DNA of 5,833 nt from Gemmatimonadota bacterium (lineage in GTDB: Bacteria; Gemmatimonadota; Gemmatimonadetes; Gemmatimonadales; Gemmatimonadaceae). The notes below the pieces were generated by a model. It ran no database searches. It saw only the letters and a program-made list of their open reading frames with translations, and was not told the origin of the DNA. Positions 1-5,762 of this stretch are shown piece by piece. The position numbers and the translations under genes were made by a program. The stretch spans positions 1 to 5,833 of the forward strand of contig CANGXK010000181.1 of assembly GCA_947457715.1 (NCBI GenBank), read 5' to 3'. How positions within the stretch are numbered: the stretch's first letter is position 1; each line of letters opens with the position of its first letter.

Positions 1-24
1 CTGGAGTCTTGAGTACCTGCAACA

Positions 25-145
25 GCAACAGCCAGAACACGGAGACCACGGATCGCGCGGCACCAACACAGATAAGCTCAAAAGCGCTTTTTGCTTATCC
101 GTGTTGGCTCGGTGCAATCCGTGGTCTCCGTGTTGAGGCTGTTGC
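25..145. repeat. 121-bp hairpin-forming inverted repeat downstream of the amidase
   Basis: Arms 25-77 and 93-145 are reverse complements over 53 bases with 8 mismatches (34, 35, 54, 57, 59, 61, 62 and 70 on the left arm). The 15-base loop 78-92 itself contains the palindrome AAAAGCGCTTTT (80-91), so the structure is almost continuous. Each arm carries the phrase ACACGGAGACCACGGAT. The element starts 17 bp beyond the stop codon of the leftward amidase gene, so a transcript of that gene would read through it and could end or be stabilised there. No strong U-tract follows it on that strand, so it is not a classical intrinsic terminator. Its size and sharp symmetry resemble dispersed intergenic palindromic repeats (REP- or MITE-like), but one window cannot show dispersal. 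Confidence 0.8.
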
Positions 146-161
146 CGTTTTACGGTCGAAG

Positions 162-1727
162 TCAGCGCGTCGGCAGCACCGGAGCGCGACGATGCCTGGT
201 GGTCTGCTCGTAGTCGAACACGAGCTGGATGAGCCGTCCTTCGCTCCACGGGCGCCCGAGGAAACTGAGACCGGCGGGCAACCGGTTGTCGCGCGTGTAG
301 CCCATCGGCACGGTGATCGCCGGGAAGCCGGTGCTCGGCGAGAACAGCTGACTGTTGTCGCCGTGCGGCGTGTTCAGGTCGCCGATGAGTCGCGGCGGGT
401 TGCTCCACGTGGGGTAGATCGCGGCGTCGAGCTTGAGCGTATCCATCATCTGCGTGACCGCGTCGCGCAGCGCGGCGCGTACGCGCTCGCGGCTCTGGCA
501 GCCGGCACTGACTTCCGGAAGTTCGGTGGACTGCGCGGCGTCGCGCAGCCGCTGTTCGACGGTCGGATGGTATTTCCGGCTGCGGACGATGTCGTCGATG
601 GTCTTCACGGGCGCATTGGAGCCACGTGCGGCGAAGTATCGTTCGAGGTCGGGCTTGAACCGATTACAGCCGCCCTGCTGCCGACGCTGAATGGCATCGA
701 GTGAATCGACCCGCGCTTCGACGACCACAGCACCCTGGGCGCGCAAATCGGCGACGGCGCGATCGAACACACGCTGCACTTCGGGATCGAGCGTGGGTCG
801 CTCATAGGCCTGCCGCAGGATGCCGATGCGCGCGCCCGTGAGTGCGCCGCGCACGAGGAAGCGGGTGTACGACGCGCTGCGCCTGGCGTCGGCTGCCGCC
901 GTGACGGAATCCGCAGGATCACTGCCCGCGACCACATCGAACACGGCAACGGCGTCGGCCACGGTACGCGCCATCGGTCCGGCGACATCGGCCGATGCAT
1001 TGAGCGGAATCACGCCGGCGCGCGAGGTAAGCCCCATCGTGGAGCGAATACCGACGAGTGCCTGATGGGCCGAGGGACCACGGATGGAGTTGCCGGTATC
1101 CGTGCCGAGTCCGACGGCGCCGAAGCTGGCGGCAACGGCGGCGGCGGTGCCACCACTCGAGCCTGCGGTCACGCGGTCGAGCGCGTAGGGGTTGCGTGTA
1201 TAGCCGGGCAGGATCGAACTCACCGTTTCGTAGGGCGTGAAGGCCCACTCCGCGAGGTTCGCCTTCGCCAGCACGATCGCCCCGGCATTCTTGATCTGCC
1301 GCACCATGGTGGCATCCTGCAATGGCGTCCATCCCTCGAGCGCCAGCGAACCACCGGTGGTCTGCAGGCCGATGGTCTCGAAGTTGTCCTTCACGATCAT
1401 CGGGATACAGTGCAGTGGCCCGGTGAGGCCTGCCGCGGCGTATCGCCTATCGAGCGAGTCAGCCGCCGCGAGCGCCTGTGGATTCACGAGAACGATCGCG
1501 TTGATTGCCGGCCCCCGCTTGTCGAGCGCTTCCATGCGATCGAGATACGACGTCGTGAGCATACGGCAGGTCAGCGACTTCGCTTTGAACGCGGCGTGGA
1601 TCTGGGCGATGGTTGCTTCTTCGATCCGGAACGGACGACGGGCCGGCTGGGCGGCGACCGTTTGAGGAGCCGCGGCCGACGTGACGGCAAGCAGCAGGGC
1701 GATGGCGCGCTGAGCGTGTCTGGGCAT
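162..1727 (-). CDS. Exported amidase-signature family hydrolase
   Basis: This 521-residue protein belongs to the amidase signature (AS) family, which hydrolyses carboxamide bonds with a Ser-cisSer-Lys triad. The triad is visible: Lys113 in IVKDN, Ser190 in AGSSGG, and nucleophile Ser214 in DTGNSIRGPS. Ser190 and Ser214 are 24 residues apart, the same spacing as Ser217 and Ser241 of fatty acid amide hydrolase. The TGNSIRGP form, rather than GGSIR, is a variant found in some AS subgroups. Residues 1-26 form a signal peptide (Arg/His n-region, hydrophobic ALLLAVTSAAA, small residues before QPARR), so the enzyme probably acts in the periplasm or outside the cell. Length fits a complete AS enzyme. 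The ATG is chosen because it directly precedes the signal peptide; no clear Shine-Dalgarno is seen, only GGGA about 3 bases upstream. The substrate cannot be read from the sequence: GatA-type tRNA amidotransferase is unlikely because of the export signal and the absence of gatB or gatC. Peptide amidase or a generic amide hydrolase is more likely. Confidence 0.93.
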   Translation of the reverse strand: MPRHAQRAIALLLAVTSAAAPQTVAAQPARRPFRIEEATIAQIHAAFKAKSLTCRMLTTSYLDRMEALDKRGPAINAIVLVNPQALAAADSLDRRYAAAGLTGPLHCIPMIVKDNFETIGLQTTGGSLALEGWTPLQDATMVRQIKNAGAIVLAKANLAEWAFTPYETVSSILPGYTRNPYALDRVTAGSSGGTAAAVAASFGAVGLGTDTGNSIRGPSAHQALVGIRSTMGLTSRAGVIPLNASADVAGPMARTVADAVAVFDVVAGSDPADSVTAAADARRSASYTRFLVRGALTGARIGILRQAYERPTLDPEVQRVFDRAVADLRAQGAVVVEARVDSLDAIQRRQQGGCNRFKPDLERYFAARGSNAPVKTIDDIVRSRKYHPTVEQRLRDAAQSTELPEVSAGCQSRERVRAALRDAVTQMMDTLKLDAAIYPTWSNPPRLIGDLNTPHGDNSQLFSPSTGFPAITVPMGYTRDNRLPAGLSFLGRPWSEGRLIQLVFDYEQTTRHRRAPVLPTR

Positions 1728-1904
1728 GATCCCAAAGTACGCGTGTCAGGGCGCGGCGGCGACGGCTGACAGGATAACGGCAGCGGCCGGAGTGTTTCCT
1801 GATGTCTGAGCTGCTCGGCGCCGGCCGTGTGGGCATGACGGAACAACTCCCAAACGCATGGCGCCACCGCAAAACGACACAGCCCGAGCGGACTGAAAGC
1901 TCAC
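1728..1904. other. Intergenic segment upstream of the amidase, nothing recognised
   Basis: This is the part of the 426-bp gap between the M1 peptidase stop and the amidase start that lies outside the large palindrome. It should hold the amidase promoter and leader, read leftward. I see no convincing -35/-10 pair, operator, RNA gene or conserved small frame. The frames that run through it are Arg- and Ser-rich and look like chance openings in GC-rich DNA. Confidence 0.5.
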
Positions 1905-2146
1905 GAAGGCTCAGACGGCAGAGCACTGTCGGTCAGGCGCAGGGATCAGACTGGGTATAGTGGTCGGAGTTCAGCAAACAACAGTGCTCAGTCCGCGAGA
2001 ATTTGATGGTGGTCGCCGCACGGGAAGCGGTGCCGGCCGCCGGCCCGTGTCATGGCACCATGGTATTCTCGGCACTGCGCACTGTCGCTGCTGAACTCCG
2101 ACCACTATACCCAGTCTGATCCCTGCGCCTGACCGTCTGACCTCTG
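1905..2146. repeat. Long imperfect palindrome with a perfect 47-bp inverted repeat core
   Basis: Positions 1930-1976 and 2089-2135 are perfect reverse complements over 47 bases; both contain GGGTATAGTGGTCGGAGTTC or its complement. Symmetry continues inward with small gaps: ACAGTGCTCAG and CGAGAAT in the left arm (1981-2002) match ATTCTCG and GCACTGT in the right arm (about 2065-2085), and CACGGG at 2019-2024 pairs with CCCGTG at 2044-2049. A GC-rich tip lies at 2025-2043. Symmetry also continues outward: TCAGACGG (1911-1918) matches CCGTCTGA (2133-2140) if a 14-base segment at 1919-1932 is treated as an insertion in the left arm. The whole unit is thus a roughly 230-240 bp hairpin beginning about 8 bp past the M1 peptidase stop codon. 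It encodes no plausible protein. It could be a MITE-like element without a transposase, a long REP-like repeat, or a structured 3' UTR or terminator. No target-site duplication is evident. Confidence 0.85.
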
Positions 2147-2153
2147 GGCTGTT

Positions 2154-4250
2154 CTACAAGCCCGGCCACTGATTATCCGCCGGCGTCCGGTCCGGGAATC
2201 GCCGCGCCGGATCGAGCGTAATGCGTTCGATCTTGCGTCCGCCGAATACCAGATCGGCCGTGAAGCGCCGGTTGCCGCCAAACCACACGTCCACCGGCCA
2301 CGTGACGACGGCGGTGACGCTGTCGGTCATCACCGCATTCCGCATCGGACGAATGGCCGGGCCCTTTGCTGCGAACTTCACCTCGAGGACCACGGGTGAC
2401 AGCATGTAGCCGTCTTGCGCGACCGTCACGGTGGTACGGTTACCCTGCGTCTTCACATCGGCGATACGCCCATCGACGCTTTCGGTGGTGAACAGCCAGC
2501 TGTACCAGAACCAGCTGAGGTCCCGGCCGAGTGCCTTGTTCATGAAGAACATGTAATCCCACGGCGAAGGATGCTTGAACATCCAGGCCTGCGCCCATTC
2601 GCGGTGCGCCCGCTGCACCGCACTGTCGCCCACGATACCGCCGAGTGCCGAAAGCATGAGCGGCGTCTTTTGATACGTCGTGAAGCCGTAGTACGCCGGA
2701 CCGGCGTAATTCGCGTTCCACATCATCGGCGGCTCAGCCTCGGCACCACTCGTGCGCCCGTAGTTCTGCCCGAGGCCGTCGAGGTTCGGCGCCCGCTTTG
2801 CGGCATCGGCATCGGAGAGGATGTTCATGTACTGATTGAAGCCCTCGTCCATCCAGCCGTACCAGGTCTCGTTGTTGCTCACGACCATCGGCCACCACAT
2901 ATGTCCCGTCTCGTGGTCAGCCGCGCCCTGATTGGAGTTGATCACCATCGGGTATTCCATCCCCGAACTCGGGCCGTCCTGCAACGTGAGTTGCGGGAAC
3001 TGGTACGGGAACCACAGCGCCGAGTAGAACTCGAGGGCATGCCGGCTGATCTCGCCGGCCCGCGCAAACAGACTGGCGCGTCCGGGCAGGAACAGCATGT
3101 GCACCGGGATCGCGCCCTTGCCGGGGATCGTGGCGCGCGTTGCCTGCCAGACATACTTCTTGGCGGTCGCCCAGGCGAAGTCGTTCACGGTGTCTGCGTG
3201 AAAGCGCCACACGAGCCGACCATCGGTGTTACCCATCGCGGTAGCCCGACCCGGACCGACTTCATCGGCTCCCACGATCGTGGTCACCGCGTCGGTCTGG
3301 GTAACTTTCATGAGCCGTTCGCGCGCGTCGGCCGTGAGCACCTGCTCAGGGTTCTGCAGCACGCCCGTGCCGCTCACGATCCAGCCGGCCGGCACGTCGA
3401 TATTCACGTCGAACGTGCCGAAGTTGTTGTAGAACTCCGACGGACCAACGTACAACTCGTTGTCCCACCCGCGGAGGTCGTCGTACACGGCGACGCGCGG
3501 AAACCACTGCGTGGGCTGATAGAGCGTGTCCGCCCATCGCTGCACCATGCGATGCCCGGTTCCGGGTCCGCCGGGAAGCTTATGCGACCATTCGATCTCG
3601 AGCACCGCCTTCGCGCCAGCGGCAATCGGGGTCCCGAGCCGCACGCTCGCCGACGTGGACCGACCATTGCGCAGCACCGATTCGCCTGCGGTCGCCGACG
3701 CGGCGGCCGTCTGCTGTGCGGCGACGATGGCGCGGGCACCGGAGCCGCCATCACCGAGAGGCGCGGCGTTCGACTCGAGATTGACCGGCTTGCCGTCCAC
3801 GGTCATCCGTGAGATCACCATGCCATCGGTGACCTCAGCGGGCACCCATGGCGCCGCATGCGGCGCGTTCCCGAGGAAGTGGTTCGGGTCGAGCCGAAGT
3901 CCGATGTCACGCAACATATCAGGACTGCTGTTGTGCACCGTGATCCGCGCCTTGCCAGTCAGCCGTGCGGTCGCCTCATTCAGCGACACGTCGATGGCGT
4001 AGTCGGTGCGCAACTGCCAATAGCGGCGGCCGGGACGACCGGTCGAGTCGCGCGTGCCGGCCGACAACGCCCGGCGGATGCTGTTCGTGATCGGGATATC
4101 GCGCCGCACCGCGCGATTCGGCGTGGGCGAAGACGTCGCCCCGGCCGCGGTCGGGGCCTGCGCGCACAGCCCACCGGGAGCGAACGGCAGCGCAGCGGCG
4201 AGCACCGCCGCGAGCACGCGACGGGAACGGGCAATCGGGAACGGGGACAT
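2154..4250 (-). CDS. Exported M1-family zinc metallopeptidase (aminopeptidase N-like)
   Basis: With the start at 4250 the product has 698 residues. The gluzincin zinc site is complete: HETGH at about 446-450 followed by exactly 18 residues and Glu469 in WMDEGFN, the HEXXH-X18-E pattern of M1 peptidases. GMEYP at about 430-434 replaces the canonical GAMEN exopeptidase motif, and Tyr526 in TTYQK sits where M1 enzymes have the transition-state tyrosine. The N-terminal ~300 residues fit the M1 beta-sheet domain. The C-terminal region after about residue 580 is short, so no large ERAP-like C-domain is present. A signal peptide (SRRVLAAVLAAALPFAPGGLCA) begins with the ATG at 4250. An in-frame ATG at 4346 would add 32 residues ahead of the signal peptide, which argues against it. 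The protein probably cleaves N-terminal residues from peptides in the periplasm or outside the cell. Exact specificity is unknown. The gene ends 8 bp before a long palindrome. Confidence 0.93.
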   Translation of the reverse strand: MSPFPIARSRRVLAAVLAAALPFAPGGLCAQAPTAAGATSSPTPNRAVRRDIPITNSIRRALSAGTRDSTGRPGRRYWQLRTDYAIDVSLNEATARLTGKARITVHNSSPDMLRDIGLRLDPNHFLGNAPHAAPWVPAEVTDGMVISRMTVDGKPVNLESNAAPLGDGGSGARAIVAAQQTAAASATAGESVLRNGRSTSASVRLGTPIAAGAKAVLEIEWSHKLPGGPGTGHRMVQRWADTLYQPTQWFPRVAVYDDLRGWDNELYVGPSEFYNNFGTFDVNIDVPAGWIVSGTGVLQNPEQVLTADARERLMKVTQTDAVTTIVGADEVGPGRATAMGNTDGRLVWRFHADTVNDFAWATAKKYVWQATRATIPGKGAIPVHMLFLPGRASLFARAGEISRHALEFYSALWFPYQFPQLTLQDGPSSGMEYPMVINSNQGAADHETGHMWWPMVVSNNETWYGWMDEGFNQYMNILSDADAAKRAPNLDGLGQNYGRTSGAEAEPPMMWNANYAGPAYYGFTTYQKTPLMLSALGGIVGDSAVQRAHREWAQAWMFKHPSPWDYMFFMNKALGRDLSWFWYSWLFTTESVDGRIADVKTQGNRTTVTVAQDGYMLSPVVLEVKFAAKGPAIRPMRNAVMTDSVTAVVTWPVDVWFGGNRRFTADLVFGGRKIERITLDPARRFPDRTPADNQWPGL

Positions 4251-4281
4251 CGACAAGGGGCCGGGGAGCGAGGAAACAGCG

Positions 4282-4287
4282 ATCCTA
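4282..4287 (-). promoter_or_regulatory. Weak -10-like box upstream of the M1 peptidase
   Basis: Read leftward, TAGGAT matches the TATAAT consensus at four of six bases and lies 31 bp before the preferred ATG at 4250. No good -35 hexamer is found 16-18 bases upstream. If real, it would place the transcript start downstream of the alternative ATG at 4346 and so support the shorter protein. It is a suggestion only. Confidence 0.18.
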
Positions 4288-4415
4288 ATGACTAGCGCGT
4301 CGGAGCAGCCGACGCGAGACGCGGGGGGTCGACGAGCAGCATGCATCGACCGGCGGCCTCAGCAGCCCTCCCAGAGGTCCATCGCCGTACCGCACCGCCT
4401 TTACGCAAGGTCCGA

Positions 4416-4444
4416 CAGACAAATACGCTCGAATGCGATACGAT
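4416..4444 (+). promoter_or_regulatory. Weak sigma70-like promoter candidate for the receiver gene
   Basis: CAGACA (4416-4421) and TACGAT (4439-4444) are separated by 17 bases, and each matches its consensus hexamer at four of six positions. Transcription would start near 4451, after the ATG at 4433, and would then require the in-frame GTG at 4484 as the start. Matches of this quality are common by chance, although this is the least GC-rich stretch in the neighbourhood. Confidence 0.2.
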
Positions 4445-4903
4445 TATCTGCCCGGTAATTGCGCCGGGCCTCTCCTTGCCACAGTGCCAACTACTGGATC
4501 AGCACTTTCTGCCACGTCCTCGCCGCCAGGGATCGGTGCCGCAATCCTGCTGGTCGAGGACGAACTCGCGGTGCTTCGCGTGACGGAGCGCATCCTCACC
4601 CAGCTCGGCTATCACGTGCTGCACGCCGCTCGCGGTGAAGACGCACTGGACATCGCGCGGAACGACGAGACGGTCATCGATCTCTTGCTGACCGATGTCC
4701 TCATGCCCGACATGAACGGCATCGAACTCGCGCGGTCCGTGCAGGCGCTGCGCCCGAACATCCGCGTTCTGTTTATGAGCGGCTTTACGGCCGACTCGCT
4801 CGGTGCCCAGCAGGATGGTCAGCCACCGGTGCTGCTGCTCCAGAAGCCCTTTACGCGCGAGACGCTTGTAGGGGCTATCCAGCTGGCCCTCGCCTCGAGT
4901 TGA
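4433..4903 (+). CDS. Stand-alone response-regulator receiver (CheY-like) protein
   Basis: This 156-residue protein is a single receiver domain from about residue 37 to the end, preceded by a low-complexity tail rich in Ser, Thr and Pro. All phosphotransfer residues are present: acidic pair Glu42-Asp43 in LLVEDE, phosphoacceptor Asp88 in LLLTDVLMPDMNG, the Ser/Thr switch Ser116 in LFMSGF, and Lys138 in QKPF. It should accept phosphate from a histidine kinase in the cytoplasm. No DNA-binding or enzymatic output domain follows, so it would act by protein contact or as a phosphate relay or sink. The LFMSGF...LLQKPFTRETL style resembles receivers at the C-terminus of hybrid histidine kinases, but no kinase gene lies in the window. 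The start is uncertain: ATG 4433 is used here, while GTG 4484 (residue 18) is equally possible and would leave the domain intact. Neither has a clear Shine-Dalgarno. It converges on the thioredoxin-like gene with a 14-bp gap. Confidence 0.88.
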   Translation: MRYDYLPGNCAGPLLATVPTTGSALSATSSPPGIGAAILLVEDELAVLRVTERILTQLGYHVLHAARGEDALDIARNDETVIDLLLTDVLMPDMNGIELARSVQALRPNIRVLFMSGFTADSLGAQQDGQPPVLLLQKPFTRETLVGAIQLALASS

Positions 4904-4913
4904 GGAAAGCTGG

Positions 4914-4929
4914 CCGGCTACGCCGGTTT
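4914..4929. terminator. Small hairpin between convergent genes, possible terminator
   Basis: CCGGC (4914-4918) and GCCGG (4922-4926) form a 5-bp GC stem with a TAC loop, followed on the plus strand by TTT. It spans the convergent junction of the receiver gene and the redox gene, overlapping the latter's stop codon. The stem is short and the U-run minimal, so any terminator activity would be weak. Confidence 0.25.
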
Positions 4930-5640
4930 CGGGAGCGCGCGAAACGCCTGTTCGAGGCGTGGCTTGGTGATCCCCCCGTGCGAGGCATCCCACAGCACGC
5001 GACCATGACGCACGATGATCGCCTGCGGTGATTCGTGCCGCAGGTGACTCACGGTCTCGATTGCGTTGGACAAGTCACGCTCACGCTGCACGATCACCAA
5101 CCGCGTTGGCACATCCGGATTGGCCTCGACGAATTGGTCGTACTGCCGCTTGGCCGCGAAGGAGACGGGGCAGCTGTTGCTGTGCTTAAACAGCAGTATC
5201 GCCTCATCATGGGCAAGCAGTGCGCGCGCTTCGGCAATCGCATAGCTGTCGGCGTTCGCGGTTGCCGGGATGTCGTCGCGCCCGATGGGCGCCGCGGGTG
5301 CTGGCGCGGTTTCTGGCGCGGACAGCTGTAGGTCGATGGCGTCGGCATACGTTCCGAACGACTGGGCGCCACTCAGGCGCTCGACCAATTGCCCGTTCCT
5401 GAAAACGAGCACGGTGGGGAGCGCACGCACGTCAAAGCGTGACACCGTCTCGATATTCGCGTCGGCGTCGAGCTTCATGATGCGGACTCGCCCCTCGTAC
5501 TGCACGGCCAGCTTGTCGAGGATCGGCACCAACGCGCGGCAGGGCGTGCACCACTCTGCCCACACGTCCACGACCACGAGACCCGCGTGCTCAAGCACGG
5601 CGGCGGCGAATGAAGCATCAGTCAACGTTGCAACAGGCAT
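4918..5640 (-). CDS. Thioredoxin fused to a bacilliredoxin BrxC/YtxJ-like domain
   Basis: This 240-residue protein has two thioredoxin-fold domains. Residues 1-106 form a thioredoxin: VVVDVWAEWCTPC with redox cysteines Cys31 and Cys34, and the cis-proline loop ALPT at 73-76. The active site is WCTPC rather than the usual WCGPC. An Ala/Pro-rich linker covers about 107-130. Residues 131-240 match the YtxJ/BrxC (DUF2847) family: FKHSNSCPVS with Cys157 corresponds to the TCPIS site of Bacillus BrxC, followed by the family hallmarks VQRERDLSNAI (184-194), RHESPQ (201-206) and WDASHGGIT (217-225). There is no signal peptide, so it acts in the cytoplasm. BrxC proteins use one cysteine to remove bacillithiol from oxidised protein thiols, and thioredoxin reduces disulfides. 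The fusion probably couples both in thiol repair, which is inference. The start at ATG 5640 is chosen because thioredoxin homology begins there. An in-frame ATG at 5817 would add 59 Arg-rich residues that look non-coding. AGGG lies about 11 bases upstream as a poor ribosome site. Confidence 0.9.
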   Translation of the reverse strand: MPVATLTDASFAAAVLEHAGLVVVDVWAEWCTPCRALVPILDKLAVQYEGRVRIMKLDADANIETVSRFDVRALPTVLVFRNGQLVERLSGAQSFGTYADAIDLQLSAPETAPAPAAPIGRDDIPATANADSYAIAEARALLAHDEAILLFKHSNSCPVSFAAKRQYDQFVEANPDVPTRLVIVQRERDLSNAIETVSHLRHESPQAIIVRHGRVLWDASHGGITKPRLEQAFRALPKPA

Positions 5641-5762
5641 TGCGAACAATACCCTGCACCGCGCATGGGTTGCAGGTGCATCGCCATTCCGGTGGCGGTC
5701 GGCGTGATCTCGTCGACGGGGAACCCCGGCCGCAATGCCTCCGCGGCGCGGTGCAGACGCCT
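5622..5762 (-). other. Short open frame overlapping the thioredoxin start; possible 3' end or remnant
   Basis: In a different minus-strand frame from the thioredoxin gene, 46 codons are open before a TGA at 5624-5622, overlapping the thioredoxin ATG by 19 bases. The translation includes ALRPGFPVDEITPTATG and ends GAGYCSQCLLQR, with a CXXC pair. Its third codon positions are mostly G or C and its residue composition is more protein-like than the Arg-rich frame continuous with thioredoxin. It has no good start: the frame is closed by a TGA at 5765-5763. Either it is a chance opening, or a gene entering from the right is frameshifted near 5760. I do not recognise the product. Confidence 0.25.

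Noticed and set aside
9..704. A 231-residue plus-strand frame beginning near the left edge
   Set aside because: It runs through the 25-145 hairpin and then antisense through the amidase C-terminal region. The composition is Arg-rich and lacks motifs.
1084..1155. Asn in the amidase TGNSIRGPS motif as a possible active-site defect
   Set aside because: That position tolerates any residue in the amidase signature pattern, and TGNSIRGPS occurs as a recurrent variant. Lys113, Ser190 and Ser214 are all intact.
1065..1769. A 234-residue plus-strand frame antisense to the amidase N-terminal half
   Set aside because: It covers the conserved amidase catalytic region on the opposite strand, so the amidase explains the openness. 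The product is very Arg- and Gly-rich.
2415..3812. A 465-residue open frame on the plus strand, antisense to the M1 peptidase
   Set aside because: It lies wholly inside a gene with an intact zinc site and signal peptide. Its translation is Arg-, His- and Val-rich without any recognisable motif, as expected for antisense frames in GC-rich coding DNA.
4251..4346. A 32-residue N-terminal extension of the M1 peptidase from ATG 4346
   Set aside because: A typical signal peptide begins at the ATG at 4250. Extra residues ahead of it would be unusual, although GAGG about 10 bases before 4346 keeps this start from being fully excluded.
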